The notes below the pieces were generated by a model. That model did no database searches and had not been told where the DNA came from. It was given only the letters and a program-made list of their open reading frames with translations. Positions 10,683 to 25,800 of a stretch of 64,000 nucleotides of DNA are shown here, piece after piece; the stretch's first letter is position 1, and every line of letters begins with the position of its first letter. A program made the translations under genes and the position numbers. This DNA is from Platycnemis pennipes (lineage: Eukaryota > Arthropoda > Insecta > Odonata > Platycnemididae): NCBI GenBank assembly GCA_933228895.1, contig OW121846.1, positions 149,528,746 to 149,592,745 of the forward strand. The letters run 5' to 3'.

Positions 10683-13600
10683 GGTGCAAACAAAGGCAAC
10701 CTTGCTGACATAAACAAAAACATTGAAAATTCTTGCATAATTTTTTGGATGCAATGTAGGGTAACCTTGATGGCAACCTCAGCTTCTTATGTTTTTTTTC
10801 CATTAGCATCATAATCAAAACGTTAATGGTGTTTGTAATGTTATCCGGGTGCAAACAAAGGCAACCTTGCCGACATAAAGAAAAACATTGAAAATTCTTG
10901 CATAATTTTTGCATGCAATGTAGGGTAATCTTGATGGCAACCTCAGCTTCTTATGTTGTTTTTTCCATTAGCATCATAATCAAAACGTTTAAGGTGTTTG
11001 TAATGTTATCCGGGTGCAAACAAAGGCAACCTTGCTGACATAAACCAAAACATTGAAAATTCTTCAATAATTTTTCGGATGCAATGTAGGGTAACCTTGA
11101 TGGCAACCTCATCTCCTTATGTTGTTTTTTTCCATAAGCATCATAATCAAAACGTTTAGGGTGTTTGTAATGTTATTCGGGTGCAAACAAAGGCAACCTT
11201 GCTGACATAAACCAAAACATTAAAAATTCATGCATAATTTTTTGGATGCAATGTAGGGTAACCTTGATGGCAACCTCAGCTTCTTATGTTGTTTTTTTCC
11301 ATTAGCATCATAATCAAAACGTTTAAGGTGTTTCTTATGTTATTCGGGTGCAAACAAAGGCAACCTTGCCGACATAAACCAAAACATTGAAAATTCTTGC
11401 ATAATTTTTTGGATGCAATGTAGGGTAACCTTGATGGCAACCTCAGCTTCTTATGTTGTTTTTTCCATTAGCATCATAATCAAAACGTTTAAGGTGTTTG
11501 TAATGTTATCCGGGTGCAAACAAAGGCATCCTTGCTGACATAAACAAATACATTGAAAATTCTTGCATAATTTTTTGGATGCAATGTAGGGTAACCTTGA
11601 TGGCAACCTCAGCTTCTTATGTTGTTTTTTCCATTAGCATCATAATCAAAACGTTTAAGGTGTTTGTTATGTTAGTCGGGTGCAAACAAAGGCAACCTTG
11701 CTGATATAAACAAAACATTGAAAATTCTTGCATAATTTTTTGGATGCAATGTAGGGTAACCTTGATGGCAACCTCAGCTTCTTATGTTGTTTTTTCCATT
11801 AGCATGATAATCAAAACGTTTAAGGTGTTTATAAGATTATTCGGGTGCAAACAAACGCAACCTTGCTGACATAAACCAAAACATTGAAAATTCTTGCATA
11901 ATTTTTTGGATGCAATGTAGGGTAACATTGATGGCAACCTCAGCTTCTTATGTTGTTTTGTTCCATTAGCATCATAATCAAAACGTATAAGGTGTTTGTA
12001 ATGTTATTCGGCTGCAAACACAGGAAACCTTGCTGACATAACCAAAAACATTGAAAATTCTTGCATAATTTTTTGGATGCAATGTAGGTTAACCTTGATG
12101 GCAACCTCAGCGTCTTATGTTGTTTGTTTCCATTAGCATCATAATCAAAACGTTTAAGGTGTTTATAAGATTATTCGGGTGCAAACAAACGCAACCTTGC
12201 TGACATAAACCAAAACATTGAAAATTCTTGCATAATTTTTTGGATGCAATGTAGGGTAACATTGATGGCAACCTCAGCTTCTTATGTTGTTTTGTTCCAT
12301 TAGCATCATAATCAAAACGTATAAGGTGTTTGTAATGTTATTCGGCTGCAAACACAGGAAACCTTGCTGACATAACCAAAAACATTGAAAATTCTTGCAT
12401 AATTTTTTGGATGCAATGTAGGTTAACCTTGATGGCAACCTCAGCTTCTTATGTTGTTTTTTTCCATTAGCATCATAATCAAAACGTTTAAGGTGTTTAT
12501 AATGTTATTCGGGTGCAAACAAAGGCAACCTTGCTGACATAAACCAAAAAATTGAAAATTCTTCATAATTTTTTGGATGCAATGTAGGGTAACCTTGATG
12601 GCAACCTCAGCTTCTTATGTTGTTTTGTTCCATTAGCATGATAATCAAAACGTATAAGGTGTTTGTAATGTTATTCGGCTGCAAACACAGGAAACCTTAC
12701 TGACATAAACAAAAACATTGAAAATTCTTGCATAATTTTTGGATGCAATGTAGGGTAACCTTGATGGCAACCTCAGCTTCTTATGTTGTTTTTTTTCAAT
12801 TGGCATCATAATCAAAACGGTTAAAGTGTTTGTAATGTTATCCGGGTGCGAACAAAGACTACCTTGCTGACATAAACAAAAACATTGAAAATTCTTGCAT
12901 AAATTTTTGGATGCAATGTAGGGTAACCTTGATGGCAACCTCAGCTTCTTATGTTGTTTTTTTCCATTAGCATCATAATCAAAACGTTTAAGGTGTTTGT
13001 AATGTTATTCGGGTGCAAACAAAGGCAACCTTGCTGACATAAACCAAAACATTGAAAATTCTTCAATAATTTTTTGGATGCAATGTAGGGTAACGTTGAA
13101 GGCAACCTAAGCTTCTTATGTAGTTTTTTTCCATTAGCATCAAAATCAAAACGTTTAAGGTGTTTGTAATGTTATTCGGATGCAAACAAAGGCAACCTTG
13201 CTGATATAAACAAAAACATTGAAAATTCTTGCATAATTTTTTGGATGCAATGTAGGTTAACCCTGATGGCAACCTCAGCTTCTCAAGTTGTTTTGTTCCA
13301 TTAGCATCATAATCAAAACGTTTAAGGTGTTTCTTATGTTATTCGGGTGCAAACAAAGGCAACCTTGCCGACATAAACAAAAACGTTGAAAATTCTTGCA
13401 TAATTTTTTGGATGCAATGTAGGGTAACCTTGATGGCAACCTCAGCTTCTTATGTTGTTTTTTTCCATTAGCAACATAATCAAAACGGTTAAGGTGTTTG
13501 TTATGTTATTTGGGTGCAAACAAAGGCAACCTTGCTGACATAAACCAAAACATTGAAAATTCTTGCATAATTTTTTGGATGCAATGTAGGTTAACCTTGA

Positions 13601-16600
13601 TGGCAACCTCAGCTTATTATGTTGTTTTTTTCCATTAGCATCATAATCAAAACGTTTAAGGTGTTTATAATGTTATTCGGGTGCAAACAAAGGCAACCTT
13701 GCTGACATAAACCAAAAAATTGAAAATTCTTGCATAATTTTTTGGATGCAATGTAGGGTAACCTTGATGGCAACCTCAGCTTCTTATGTTGTTTTGTTCC
13801 ATTAGCATGATAATCAAAACGTATAAGGTGTTTGTAATGTTATTCGGGTGCAAACAAAGGCAACCTTGCTGACATAAACCAAAACATTGAAAATTCTTGC
13901 ATAATTTTTTGGATGCAATGTAGGTTAACCTTGATGGCAACCTCAGCTTCTTATGTTGTTTTGTTCCATTAGCATCATAATCAAAACGTTTAAGGTGTTT
14001 GTAATGTTATTCGGGTGCAAACAAAGGCAACCTTGCTGACATAAACCAAAACATTAAAAGTTCATGCATAATTTTTTGGATGCAATGTAGGGTAACCTTG
14101 ATGGCAACCTCATCTCCTTATGTTGTTTTTTTTCCATTAGCATCATAATCTAAACGTTTAACGTGTTTGTAATGTTATTCAGGTGACAACAAAGGCAACC
14201 TTGCTGACATAAACCAAAACATTAAAAGTTCATGCATAATTTTTTGGATGCAATGTAGGGTAACCTTGATGGCAACCTCAGCTTCTTATGTTGTTTTTTT
14301 CCATTAGCATCATAATCAAAACGTTTAAGGTGTTTGTAATGTTATATTGGTGCAAACAAAGGCAACCTTGCTGACATAAACAAAAACATTGAAAATTCAT
14401 GCATAATTTTTTTGATGTAATGTAGGGTAACCTTGATGGCAACCTCAGCTTCTTATGTTGTTTTTTTCCATTAGCATCATAATCAAAACGTTTAAGGTGT
14501 TTGTAATGTTATTCCGGTGCAAACAAAGGCAACCTTGCTGACATAAACCAAAACATTAAAAATTCATGCATAATTTTTTGGATGCAATGTAGGGTAACCT
14601 TGATGGCAACCTCAGCTTCTTATGTTGTTTTTTTTCCATTAGCATCATAATCAAAACGTTTAAGGTGTTTCTTATGTTATTCGGGTGCAAACAAAGGCAA
14701 CCTTGCTGACATAAACCAAAACATTGAAAATTCTTGCATAATTTTTTGGATGCAATGTAGGTTAACCTTGATGGCAACCTCAGCTTCTTATGTTGTTTTG
14801 TTCCATTAGCATCATAATCAAAACGTTTAAGGTGTTTGTAATGTTATTCGGGTGCAAACAAAGGCAACCTTGCTGACATAAACCAAAACATTGAAAATTC
14901 TTCAATAATTTTTTGGATGCAATGTAGGGTAACCTTGATGGCAACCTCATCTCCTTATGTTGTTTTTTTTCCATTAGCATCATAATCTAAACGTTTAACG
15001 TGTTTGTAATGTTATTCAGGTGACAACAAAGGCAACCTTGCTGACATAAACCAAAACATTAAAAGTTCATGCATAATTTTTTGGATGCAATGTAGGGTAA
15101 CCTTGATGGCAACCTCAGCTTCTTATGTTGTTTTTTTCCATTAGCATCATAATCAAAACGTTTAAGGTGTTTGTAATGTTATATTGGTGCAAACAAAGGC
15201 AACCTTGCTGACATAAACAAAAACATTGAAAATTCATGCATAATTTTTTTGATGCAATGTAGGGTAACCTTGATGGCAACCTCAGCTTCTTATGTTGTTT
15301 TTTTCCATTAGCATCATAATCAAAACGTTTAAGGTGTTTGTAATATTATTCCGGTGCAAACAAAGGCAACCTTGCTGACATAAACCAAAACATTAAAAAT
15401 TCATGCATAATTTTTTGGATGCAATGTAGGGTAACCTTGATGGCAACCTCAGCTTCTTATGTTGTTTTTTTCCATTAGCATCATAATCAAAACGTTTAAG
15501 GTGTTTCTTATGTTATTCGGGTGCAAACAAAGGCAACCTTGCTGACATAAACCAAAACATTGAAAATTCTTGCATAATTTTTTGGATGCAATGTAGGGTA
15601 ACCTTGATGGCAACCTCAGCTTCTTATGTTGTTTTGTTCCATTAGCATCATAATCAAAACGTTTAAGGTGTTTGTAATGTTATCCGGGTGCAAACAAAGG
15701 CAACCTTGCTGACATAAACAAAAACATTGAAAATTCTTGCATAATTTTTTGGATGCAATGTAGGTTAACCTTGATGGCAACCTCAGCGTCTTATGTTGTT
15801 TGTTTCCATTAGCATCATAATCAAAACGTTTAAGGTGTTTATAAGATTATTCGGGTGCAAACAAACGCAACCTTGCTGACATAAACCAAAACATTGAAAA
15901 TTCTTGCATAATTTTTTGGATGCAATGTAGGGTAACATTGATGGCAACCTCAGCTTCTTATGTTGTTTTGTTCCATTAGCATCATAATCAAAACGTATAA
16001 GGTGTTTGTAATGTTATTCGGCTGCAAACACAGGAAACCTTGCTGACATAACCAAAAACATTGAAAATTCTTGCATAATTTTTTGGATGCAATGTAGGTT
16101 AACCTTGATGGCAACCTCAGCTTCTTATGTTGTTTTTTTCCATTAGCATCATAATCAAAACGTTTAAGGTGTTTATAATGTTATTCGGGTGCAAACAAAG
16201 GCAACCTTGCTGACATAAACCAAAAAATTGAAAATTCTTGCATAATTTTTTGGATGCAATGTAGCGTAACCTTGATGGCAACCTCAGCTTCTTATGTTGT
16301 TTTGTTCCATTAGCATGATAATCAAAACGTATAAGGTGTTTGTAATGGTATTCGGCTGCAAACACAGGAAACCTTACTGACATAAACAAAAACATTGAAA
16401 ATTCTTGCATAATTTTTTGGATGCAATGTAGGGTAACCTTGATGGCAACCTCAGCTTCCTATGTTGTTTTTTTTCAATTGGCATCATAATCAAAACGGTT
16501 AAAGTGTTTGTAATGTTATCCGGGTGCGAACAAAGACTACCTTGCTGACATAAACAAAAACATTGAAAATTCTTGCATAATTTTTTGGATGCAATGTAGG

Positions 16601-18357
16601 GTAACCTTGATGGCAACCTCAGCTTCTTATGTTGTTTTTTTCCATTAGCATCATAATCAAAACGTTTAAGGTGTTTGTAATGTTATTCGGGTGCAAACAA
16701 AGGCAACCTTGCTGACATAAACCAAAACATTGAAAATTCTTCAATAATTTTTTGGATGCAATGTAGGGTAACGTTGATGGCAACCTCAGCTTCTTATGTA
16801 GTTTTTTTCCATTAGCATCAAAATCAAAACGTTTAAGGTGTTTGTAATGTTATTCGGATACAAACAAAGGCAACCTTGTTGATATAAACAAAAACATTGA
16901 AAATTCTTGCATAATTTTTTGGATGCAATGTAGGTTAACCCTGAAGGCAACCTCAGCTTCTCAAGTTGTTTTGTTCCATTAGCATCATAATCAAAACGTT
17001 TAAGGTGTTTCTTATGTTATTCGGGTGCAAACAAAGGCAACCTTGCCGACATAAACAAAAACGTTGAAAATTCTTGCATAATTTTTTGGATGCAATGTAG
17101 GGTAACCTTGATGGCAACCTCAGCTTCTTATGTTGTTTTTTTCCATTAGCAACATAATCAAAACGGTTAAGGTGTTTGTTATGTTATTTGGGTGCAAACA
17201 AAGGCAACCTTGCTGACATAAACCAAAACATTGAAAATTCTTGCATAATTTTTTGGATGCAATGTAGGTTAACCTTGATGGCAACCTCAGCTTCTTATGT
17301 TGTTTTTTTCCATTAGCATCATAATCAAAACGTTTAAGGTGTTTGTAATGTTATTCGGGTGCAAAAAAAGGCAACCTTGCTGACATAAACCAAAAATATT
17401 GAAAATTCTTCAATAATTTTTTGGATGCAATGTAGGGTAACCTTGATTGCAACCTCAGCTTCTTATGTTGTTTTTTTCCATTAGCATCAAAATCAAAACG
17501 TTTAAGGTGTTCGTAATGTTATTCGGATGCAAACAAAGGCAACCTTGCTGATATAAACAAAACATTGAAAATTCTTGCATAATTTTTTGGATGCAATGTA
17601 GGGTAACCTTGATGGCAACCTCAGCTTCTTATGTTGTTTTTTTCCATTAGCATCATAATCAAAACATTTAAGGTGTTTGTATTGTTATTCGGGTGCAAAC
17701 AAAGGCAACCTTGCTGACATAAACCAAAACATTGAAAATTCTTGCACAATTTTTTGGATGCAATGTAGGGTAACCTTGATGGCAACCTCATCTCCTTATG
17801 TTGTTTTTTTCCATTAGCATCATAATGAAAACGTTTAAGGTGTTTGTAATGTTATTCGGATGCAAACAAAGGCAACCTTGCTGACATAAACAAAAACATT
17901 GAAAATTCTTGCATAATTTTTGCATGCAAAATAAGGTAATCTTGGTGGCAACCTCAGCTTCTTACGTTGTTTTTTTCCATTAGCATCATAATCAAAACGT
18001 TTAAGGTGTTTGTAATGTTATCCGGGTGCAAACAAAGGCAACCTTGCTGACATAAACAAATACATTGAAAATTCTTGCATAATTTTTTGGATGCAATGTA
18101 GGGTAACCTTGATGGCAACCTCAGCTTCTTATGTTGTTTGTTTCCATTAGCATCATAATCAAAACGTTTAAGGTATTTGTAATGTTATCCGGGTGCAAAC
18201 AAAGGCATCCTTGCTGACATAAACGAATACATTGAAAATTCTTGCATAATTTTTGCATGCTATGTAGGGTAATCTTGATGGCAACCTCAGCTTCTTATGT
18301 TGTTTTTTTCCATTAGCATCATAATCAAAACGTTTAAGGTGTTTGTAATGTTATATT
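10683..18357 (+). repeat. Higher-order unit 3 (46 monomers, composite)
   Basis: This is the longest unit. Its first 19 monomers (to about 13.84 kb) match unit 4 at offset about 7677, and its beginning also matches unit 2 at offset about 5339. Its last 27 monomers follow the unit 1 order from about base 830, including the GGTGACAAC block, which appears twice here (about 14179 and 15017). It reads as the first part of a unit-4-like repeat joined to the last 27 monomers of a unit-1-like repeat, that is, the product of one unequal exchange. Confidence 0.8.
13850..15680 (+). repeat. Second copy of the GGTGACAAC / AATCTAAACG block
   Basis: Matches about 835-2500 at offset 13015. The subtype with AATCTAAACG, TAACGTG and ATTCAGGTGACAAC appears in full twice, 837 bp (5 monomers) apart. 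In unit 1 the second occurrence switches to ATATTGG after TAACGTG, so it is one monomer shorter. Unit 5 has the segment once (about 23988-24030). The three loci show the same block at different duplication states. Confidence 0.75.
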
Positions 18358-21300
18358 GGTGCAAACAAAGGCAACCTTGCTGACATAAACAAAAACATTG
18401 AAAATTCTTGCATAATTTTTTGGATGCAATGTAGGGTAACCTTGATGGCAACCTCAGCTTCTTATGTTTTTTTTTCCATTAGCATCATAATCAAAACGTT
18501 AATGGTGTTTGTAATGTTATCCGGGTGCAAACAAAGGCAACCTTGCCGACATAAAGAAAAACATTGAAAATTCTTGCATAATTTTTGCATGCAATGTAGG
18601 GTAATCTTGATGGCAACCTCAGCTTCTTATGTTGTTTTTTCCATTAGCATCATAATCAAAACGTTTAAGGTGTTTGTAATGTTATCCGGGTGCAAACAAA
18701 GGCAACCTTGCTGACATAAACCAAAACATTGAAAATTCTTCAATAATTTTTCGGATGCAATGTAGGGTAACCTTGATGGCAACCTCATCTCCTTATGTTG
18801 TTTTTTTTCCATTAGCATCATAATCAAAACGTTTAGGGTGTTTGTAATGTTATTCGGGTGCAAACAAAGGCAACCTTGCTGACATAAACCAAAACATTAA
18901 AAATTCATGCATAATTTTTTGGATGCAATGTAGGGTAACCTTGATGGCAACCTCAGCTTCTTATGTTGTTTTTTTCCATTAGCATCATAATCAAAACGTT
19001 TAAGGTGTTTCTTATGTTATTCGGGTGCAAACAAAGGCAACCTTGCCGACATAAACCAAAACATTGAAAATTCTTGCATAATTTTTTGGATGCAATGTAG
19101 GGTAACCTTGATGGCAACCTCAGCTTCTTATGTTGTTTTTTCCATTAGCATCATAATCAAAACGTTTAAGGTGTTTGTAATGTTATCCGGGTGCAAACAA
19201 AGGCATCCTTGCTGACATAAACAAATACATTGAAAATTCTTGCATAATTTTTTGGATGCAATGTAGGGTAACCTTGATGGCAACCTCAGCTTCTTATGTT
19301 GTTTTTTCCATTAGCATCATAATCAAAACGTTTAAGGTGTTTGTTATGTTAGTCGGGTGCAAAGAAAGGCAACCTTGCTGATATAAACAAAACATTGAAA
19401 ATTCTTGCATAATTTTTTGGATGCAATGTAGGGTAACCTTGATGGCAACCTCAGCTTCTTATGTTGTTTTTTCCATTAGCATCATAATCAAAACGTTTAA
19501 GGTGTTTATAAGATTATTCGGGTGCAAACAAACGCAACCTTGCTGACATAAACCAAAACATTGAAAATTCTTGCATAATTTTTTGGATGCAATGTAGGGT
19601 AACATTGATGGCAACCTCAGCTTCTTATGTTGTTTTGTTCCATTAGCATCATAATCAAAACGTATAAGGTGTTTGTAATGTTATTCGGCTGCAAACACAG
19701 GAAACCTTGCTGACATAACCAAAAACATTGAAAATTCTTGCATAATTTTTTGGATGCAATGTAGGTTAACCTTGATGGCAACCTCAGCGTCTTATGTTGT
19801 TTGTTTCCATTAGCATCATAATCAAAACGTTTAAGGTGTTTATAAGATTATTCGGGTGCAAACAAACGCAACCTTGCTGACATAAACCAAAACATTGAAA
19901 ATTCTTGCATAATTTTTTGGATGCAATGTAGGGTAACATTGATGGCAACCTCAGCTTCTTATGTTGTTTTGTTCCATTAGCATCATAATCAAAACGTATA
20001 AGGTGTTTGTAATGTTATTCGGCTGCAAACACAGGAAACCTTGCTGACATAACCAAAAACATTGAAAATTCTTGCATAATTTTTTGGATGCAATGTAGGT
20101 TAACCTTGATGGCAACCTCAGCTTCTTATGTTGTTTTTTTCCATTAGCATCATAATCAAAACGTTTAAGGTGTTTATAATGTTATTCGGGTGCAAACAAA
20201 GGCAACCTTGCTGACATAAACCAAAAAATTGAAAATTCTTCATAATTTTTTGGATGCAATGTAGGGTAACCTTGATGGCAACCTCAGCTTCTTATGTTGT
20301 TTTGTTCCATTAGCATGATAATCAAAACGTATAAGGTGTTTGTAATGTTATTCGGCTGCAAACACAGGAAACCTTACTGACATAAACAAAAACATTGAAA
20401 ATTCTTGCATAATTTTTGGATGCAATGTAGGGTAACCTTGATGGCAACCTCAGCTTCTTATGTTGTTTTTTTTCAATTGGCATCATAATCAAAACGGTTA
20501 AAGTGTTTGTAATGTTATCCGGGTGCGAACAAAGACTACCTTGCTGACATAAACAAAAACATTGAAAATTCTTGCATAAATTTTTGGATGCAATGTAGGG
20601 TAACCTTGATGGCAACCTCAGCTTCTTATGTTGTTTTTTTCCATTAGCATCATAATCAAAACGTTTAAGGTGTTTGTAATGTTATTCGGGTGCAAACAAA
20701 GGCAACCTTGCTGACATAAACCAAAACATTGAAAATTCTTCAATAATTTTTTGGATGCAATGTAGGGTAACGTTGAAGGCAACCTAAGCTTCTTATGTAG
20801 TTTTTTTCCATTAGCATCAAAATCAAAACGTTTAAGGTGTTTGTAATGTTATTCGGATGCAAACAAAGGCAACCTTGCTGATATAAACAAAAACATTGAA
20901 AATTCTTGCATAATTTTTTGGATGCAATGTAGGTTAACCCTGATGGCAACCTCAGCTTCTCAAGTTGTTTTGTTCCATTAGCATCATAATCAAAACGTTT
21001 AAGGTGTTTCTTATGTTATTCGGGTGCAAACAAAGGCAACCTTGCCGACATAAACAAAAACGTTGAAAATTCTTGCATAATTTTTTGGATGCAATGTAGG
21101 GTAACCTTGATGGCAACCTCAGCTTCTTATGTTGTTTTTTTCCATTAGCAACATAATCAAAACGGTTAAGGTGTTTGTTATGTTATTTGGGTGCAAACAA
21201 AGGCAACCTTGCTGACATAAACCAAAACATTGAAAATTCTTGCATAATTTTTTGGATGCAATGTAGGTTAACCTTGATGGCAGCCTCAGCTTATTATGTT

Positions 21301-22856
21301 GTTTTTTTCCATTAGCATCATAATCAAAACGTTTAAGGTGTTTATAATGTTATTCGGGTGCAAACAAAGGCAACCTTGCTGACATAAACCAAAAAATTGA
21401 AAATTCTTGCATAATTTTTTGGATGCAATGTAGGGTAACCTTGATGGCAACCTCAGCTTCTTATGTTGTTTTGTTCCATTAGCATGATAATCAAAACGTA
21501 TAAGGTGTTTGTAATGTTATTCGGCTGCAAACACAGGAAACCTTACTGACATAAACAAAAACATTGAAAATTCTTGCATAATTTTTTGGATGCAATGTAG
21601 GGTAACCTTGATGGCAACCTCAGCTTCTTATGTTGTTTTTTTTCAATTGGCATCATAATCAAAACGGTTAAAGTGTTTGTAATGTTATCCGGGTGCGAAC
21701 AAAGACTACCTTGCTGACATAAACAAAAACATTGAAAATTCTTGCATAAATTTTTGGATGCAATGTAGGGTAACCTTGATGGCAACCTCAGCTTCTTATG
21801 TTGTTTTTTTCCATTAGCATCATAATCAAAACGTTTAAGGTGTTTGTAATGTTATTCGGGTGCAAAAAAAGGCAACCTTGCTGACATAAACCAAAACATT
21901 GAAAATTCTTCAATAATTTTTTGGATGCAATGTAGGGTAACCTTGATTGCAACCTCAGCTTCTTATGTTGTTTTTTTCCATTAGCATCAAAATCAAAACG
22001 TTTAAGGTGTTTGTAATGTTATTCGGATGCAAACAAAGGCAACCTTGCTGATATAAACAAAACATTGAAAATTCTTGCATAATTTTTTGGATGCAATGTA
22101 GGGTAACCTTGATGGCAACCTCAGCTTCTTATGTTGTTTTTTTCCATTAGCATCATAATCAAAACACTTAAGGTGTTTGTATTGTGATTCGGGTGCAAAC
22201 AAAGGCAACCTTGCTGACATAAACCAAAACATTGAAAATTCTTGCATAATTTTTGGATGCAATGTAGGGTAACCTTGATGGCAACCTCATCTCCTTATGT
22301 TGTTTTTTTCCATTAGCATCATAATGAAAACGTTTAAGGTGTTTGTAATGTTATTCGGATGCAAACAAAGGCAACCTTGCTGACATAAACAAAAACATTG
22401 AAAATTCTTGCATAATTTTTGCATGCAAAATAAGGTAATCTTGGTGGCAACCTCAGCTTCTTATGTTGTTTTTTTCCATTAGCATCATAATCAAAACGTT
22501 TAAGGTGTTTGTAATGTTATCCGGGTGCAAACAAAGGCAACCTTGCTGACATAAACAAATACATTGAAAATTCTTGCATAATTTTTTGGATGCAATGTAG
22601 GGTAACCTTGATGGCAACCTCAGCTTCTTATGTTGTTTGTTTCCATTAGCATCATAATCAAAACGTTTAAGGTATTTGTAATGTTATCCGGGTGCAAACA
22701 AAGGCAACCTTGCTGACATAAACGAATACATTGAAAATCCTTGCATAATTTTTGCATGCTATGTAGGGTAATCTTGATGGCAACCTCAGCTTCTTATGTT
22801 GTTTTTTTCCATTAGCATCATAATCAAAACGTTTAAGGTGTTTGTAATGTTATATT
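18358..22856 (+). repeat. Higher-order unit 4 (27 monomers)
   Basis: Runs parallel to unit 3 for about 19 monomers. Shared private variants include TTCTTCATAA (one base lost from the dyad's left arm; 12564 and 20240), GCATAAATTTTTGG (12897 and 20574) and GTTGAAGGCAACCTAAG (about 13093 and 20771). It then passes straight into the CTGCAAACACAGG, CAATTGGCAT, CATCAAAATC, AAAATAAGG and CATGCTATG order and ends at the next landmark. It has no GGTGACAAC block. Confidence 0.85.
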
Positions 22857-25800
22857 GGTGCAAACAAAGGCAACCTTGCTGACATAAACAAAAACATTGA
22901 AAATTCTTGCATAATTTTTTGGATGCAATGTAGGGTAACCTTGATGGCAACCTCAGCTTCTTATGTTTTTTTTCCATTAGCATCATAATCGAAACGTTAA
23001 TGGTGTTTGTAATGTTATCCGGGTGCAAACAAAGGCAACCTTGCCGACATAAAGAAAAACATTGAAAATTCTTGCATAATTTTTGCATGCAATGTAGGGT
23101 AATCTTAATCGCAACCTCAGCTTCTTATGTTGTTTTTTTCCATTAGCATCATAATCAAAACGTTTAAGGTGTTTGTAATGTTATCCGGGTGCAAACAAAG
23201 GCAACCTTGCTGACATAAACCAAAACATTGAAAATTCTTGCATAATTTTTTGGATGCAATGTACGGTAACTTTGATGGCAACCTCAGCTTCTTATGTTGT
23301 TTTTTTCCATTAGCATCATAATCAAAACGTTTATGGTGTTTGTAATGTTATTCTTTGCAAACAAAGACAACCTTGCTGACATAAACAAAAACATTGAAAA
23401 TTCTTGCATAATTTTTTGGATGCAATGTAGGGTAACCTTGATGGCAACCTCAGCTTCTTTTGTTGTTTTTTTCCATTAGCATCATAATCAAAACGTTTAA
23501 GGTGTCTGTAATGTTATCCGGGTGCGAACAAAGGCAACCTTGCTGACATAAACAAATACATTGAAAATTCTTGCATAATTTTTGCATGCAATGTAGGGTA
23601 ATCTTGATGGCAACCTCAGCTACTTATGTTGTTTTTTTCCATTAGCATCATAATCAAAACGTTTAAGGTGTTTGTAATGTTATTCGGGTGCAAACAAAGG
23701 CAACCTTGCTGACATAAACCAAAACATTGAAAATTCTTGCATAATTTTTTGGATGCAATGTAGGTTAACCTTGATGGCAACCTCAGCTTCTTATGTTGTT
23801 TTGTTCCATTAGCATCATAATCAAAACGTTTAAGGTGTTTGTAATGTTATTCGGGTGCAAACAAAGGCAACCTTGCTGACATAAACCAAAACATTGAAAA
23901 TTCTTCAATAATTTTTTGGATGCAATGTAGGGTAACCTTGATGGCAACCTCATCTCCTTATGTTGTTTTTATTCCATTAGCATCATAATCTAAACGTTTA
24001 ACGTGTTTGTAATGTTATTCAGGTGACAACAAAGGCAACCTTGCTGACATAAACCAAAACATTAAAAGTTCATGCATAATTTTTAGATGCAATGTAGGGT
24101 AACCTTGATGGCAACCTCAGCTTCTTAAGTTGTTTTTTTCCATTAGCATCATAATCAAAACGTTTAAGGTGTTTGTAATGTTATATTGGTGCAAACAAAG
24201 GCAACCTTGCTGACATAAACAAAAACATTGAAAATTCATGCATAATTTTTTTGATGTAATGTAGGGTAACCTTGATGGCAACCTCAGCTTCTTATGTTGT
24301 TTTTTTCCATTAGCATCATAATCAAAACGTTTAAGGTGTTTGTAATGTTATTCCGGTGCAAACAAAGGCAACCTTGCTGACATAAACCAAAACATTAAAA
24401 ATTCATGCATAATTTTTTGGATGCAATGTAGGGTAACCTTGATGGCAACCTCAGCTTCTTATGTTGTTTTTTTTCCATTAGCATCATAATCAAAACGTTT
24501 AAGGTGTTTCTTATGTTATTCGGGTGCAAACAAAGGCAACCTTGCTGACATAAACCAAAACATTGAAAATTCTTGCATAATTTTTTGGATGCAATGTAGG
24601 GTAACCTTGATGGCAACCTCAGCTTCTTATGTTGTTTTGTTCCATTAGCATCATAATCAAAACGTTTAAGGTGTTTGTAATGTTATCCGGGTGCAAACAA
24701 AGGCAACCTTGCTGACATAAACAAAAACATTGAAAATTCTTGCATAATTTTTTGGATGCAATGTAGGTTAACCTTGATGGCAACCTCAGCGTCTTATGTT
24801 GTTTTGTTCCATTAGCATCATAATCAAAACGTTTAAGGTGTTTATAAGATTATTCGGGTGCAAACAAACGCAACCTTGCTGACATAATCCAAAACATTGA
24901 AAATTCTTGCATAATTTTTTGGATGCAATGTAGGGTAACATTGATGGCAACCTCAGCTTCTTATGTTGTTTTGTTCCATTAGCATCATAATCAAAACGTA
25001 TAAGGTGTTTGTAATGTTATTCGGCTGCAAACACAGGAAACCTTGCTGACATAACCAAAAACATTGAAAATTCTTGCATAATTTTTTGGATGCAATGTAG
25101 GTTAACCTTGATGGCAACCTCAGCTTCTTATGTTGTTTTTTTCCATTAGCATCATAATCAAAACGTTTAAGGTGTTTATAATGTTATTCGGGTGCAAACA
25201 AAGGCAACCTTGCTGACATAAACCAAAAAATTGAAAATTCTTGCATAATTTTTTGGATGCAATGTAGGGTAACCTTGATGGCAACCTCAGCTTCTTATGT
25301 TGTTTTGTTCCATTAGCATGATAATCAAAACGTATAAGGTGTTTGTAATCTTATTCGGCTGCAAACACAGGAAACCTTACTGACATAAACAAAAACATTG
25401 AAAATTCTTGCATAATTTTTTGGATGCAATGTAGGGTAACCTTGATGGCAACCTCAGCTTCTTATGTTGTTTTTTTTCAATTGGCATCATAATCAAAACG
25501 GTTAAAGTGTTTGTAATGTTATCCGGGTGCGAACAAAGACTACCTTGCTGACATAAACAAAAACATTGAAAATTCTTGCATAATTTTTTGGATGCAATGT
25601 AGGGTAACCTTGATGGCAACCTCAGCTTCTTATGTTGTTTTTTTCCATTAGCATCATAATCAAAACGTTTAAGGTGTTTGTAATGTTATTCGGGTGCAAA
25701 CAAAGGCAACCTTGCTGACATAAACCAAAACATTGAAAATTCTTCAATAATTTTTTGGATGCAATGTAGGGTAACGTTGATGGCAACCTCAGCTTCTCAA

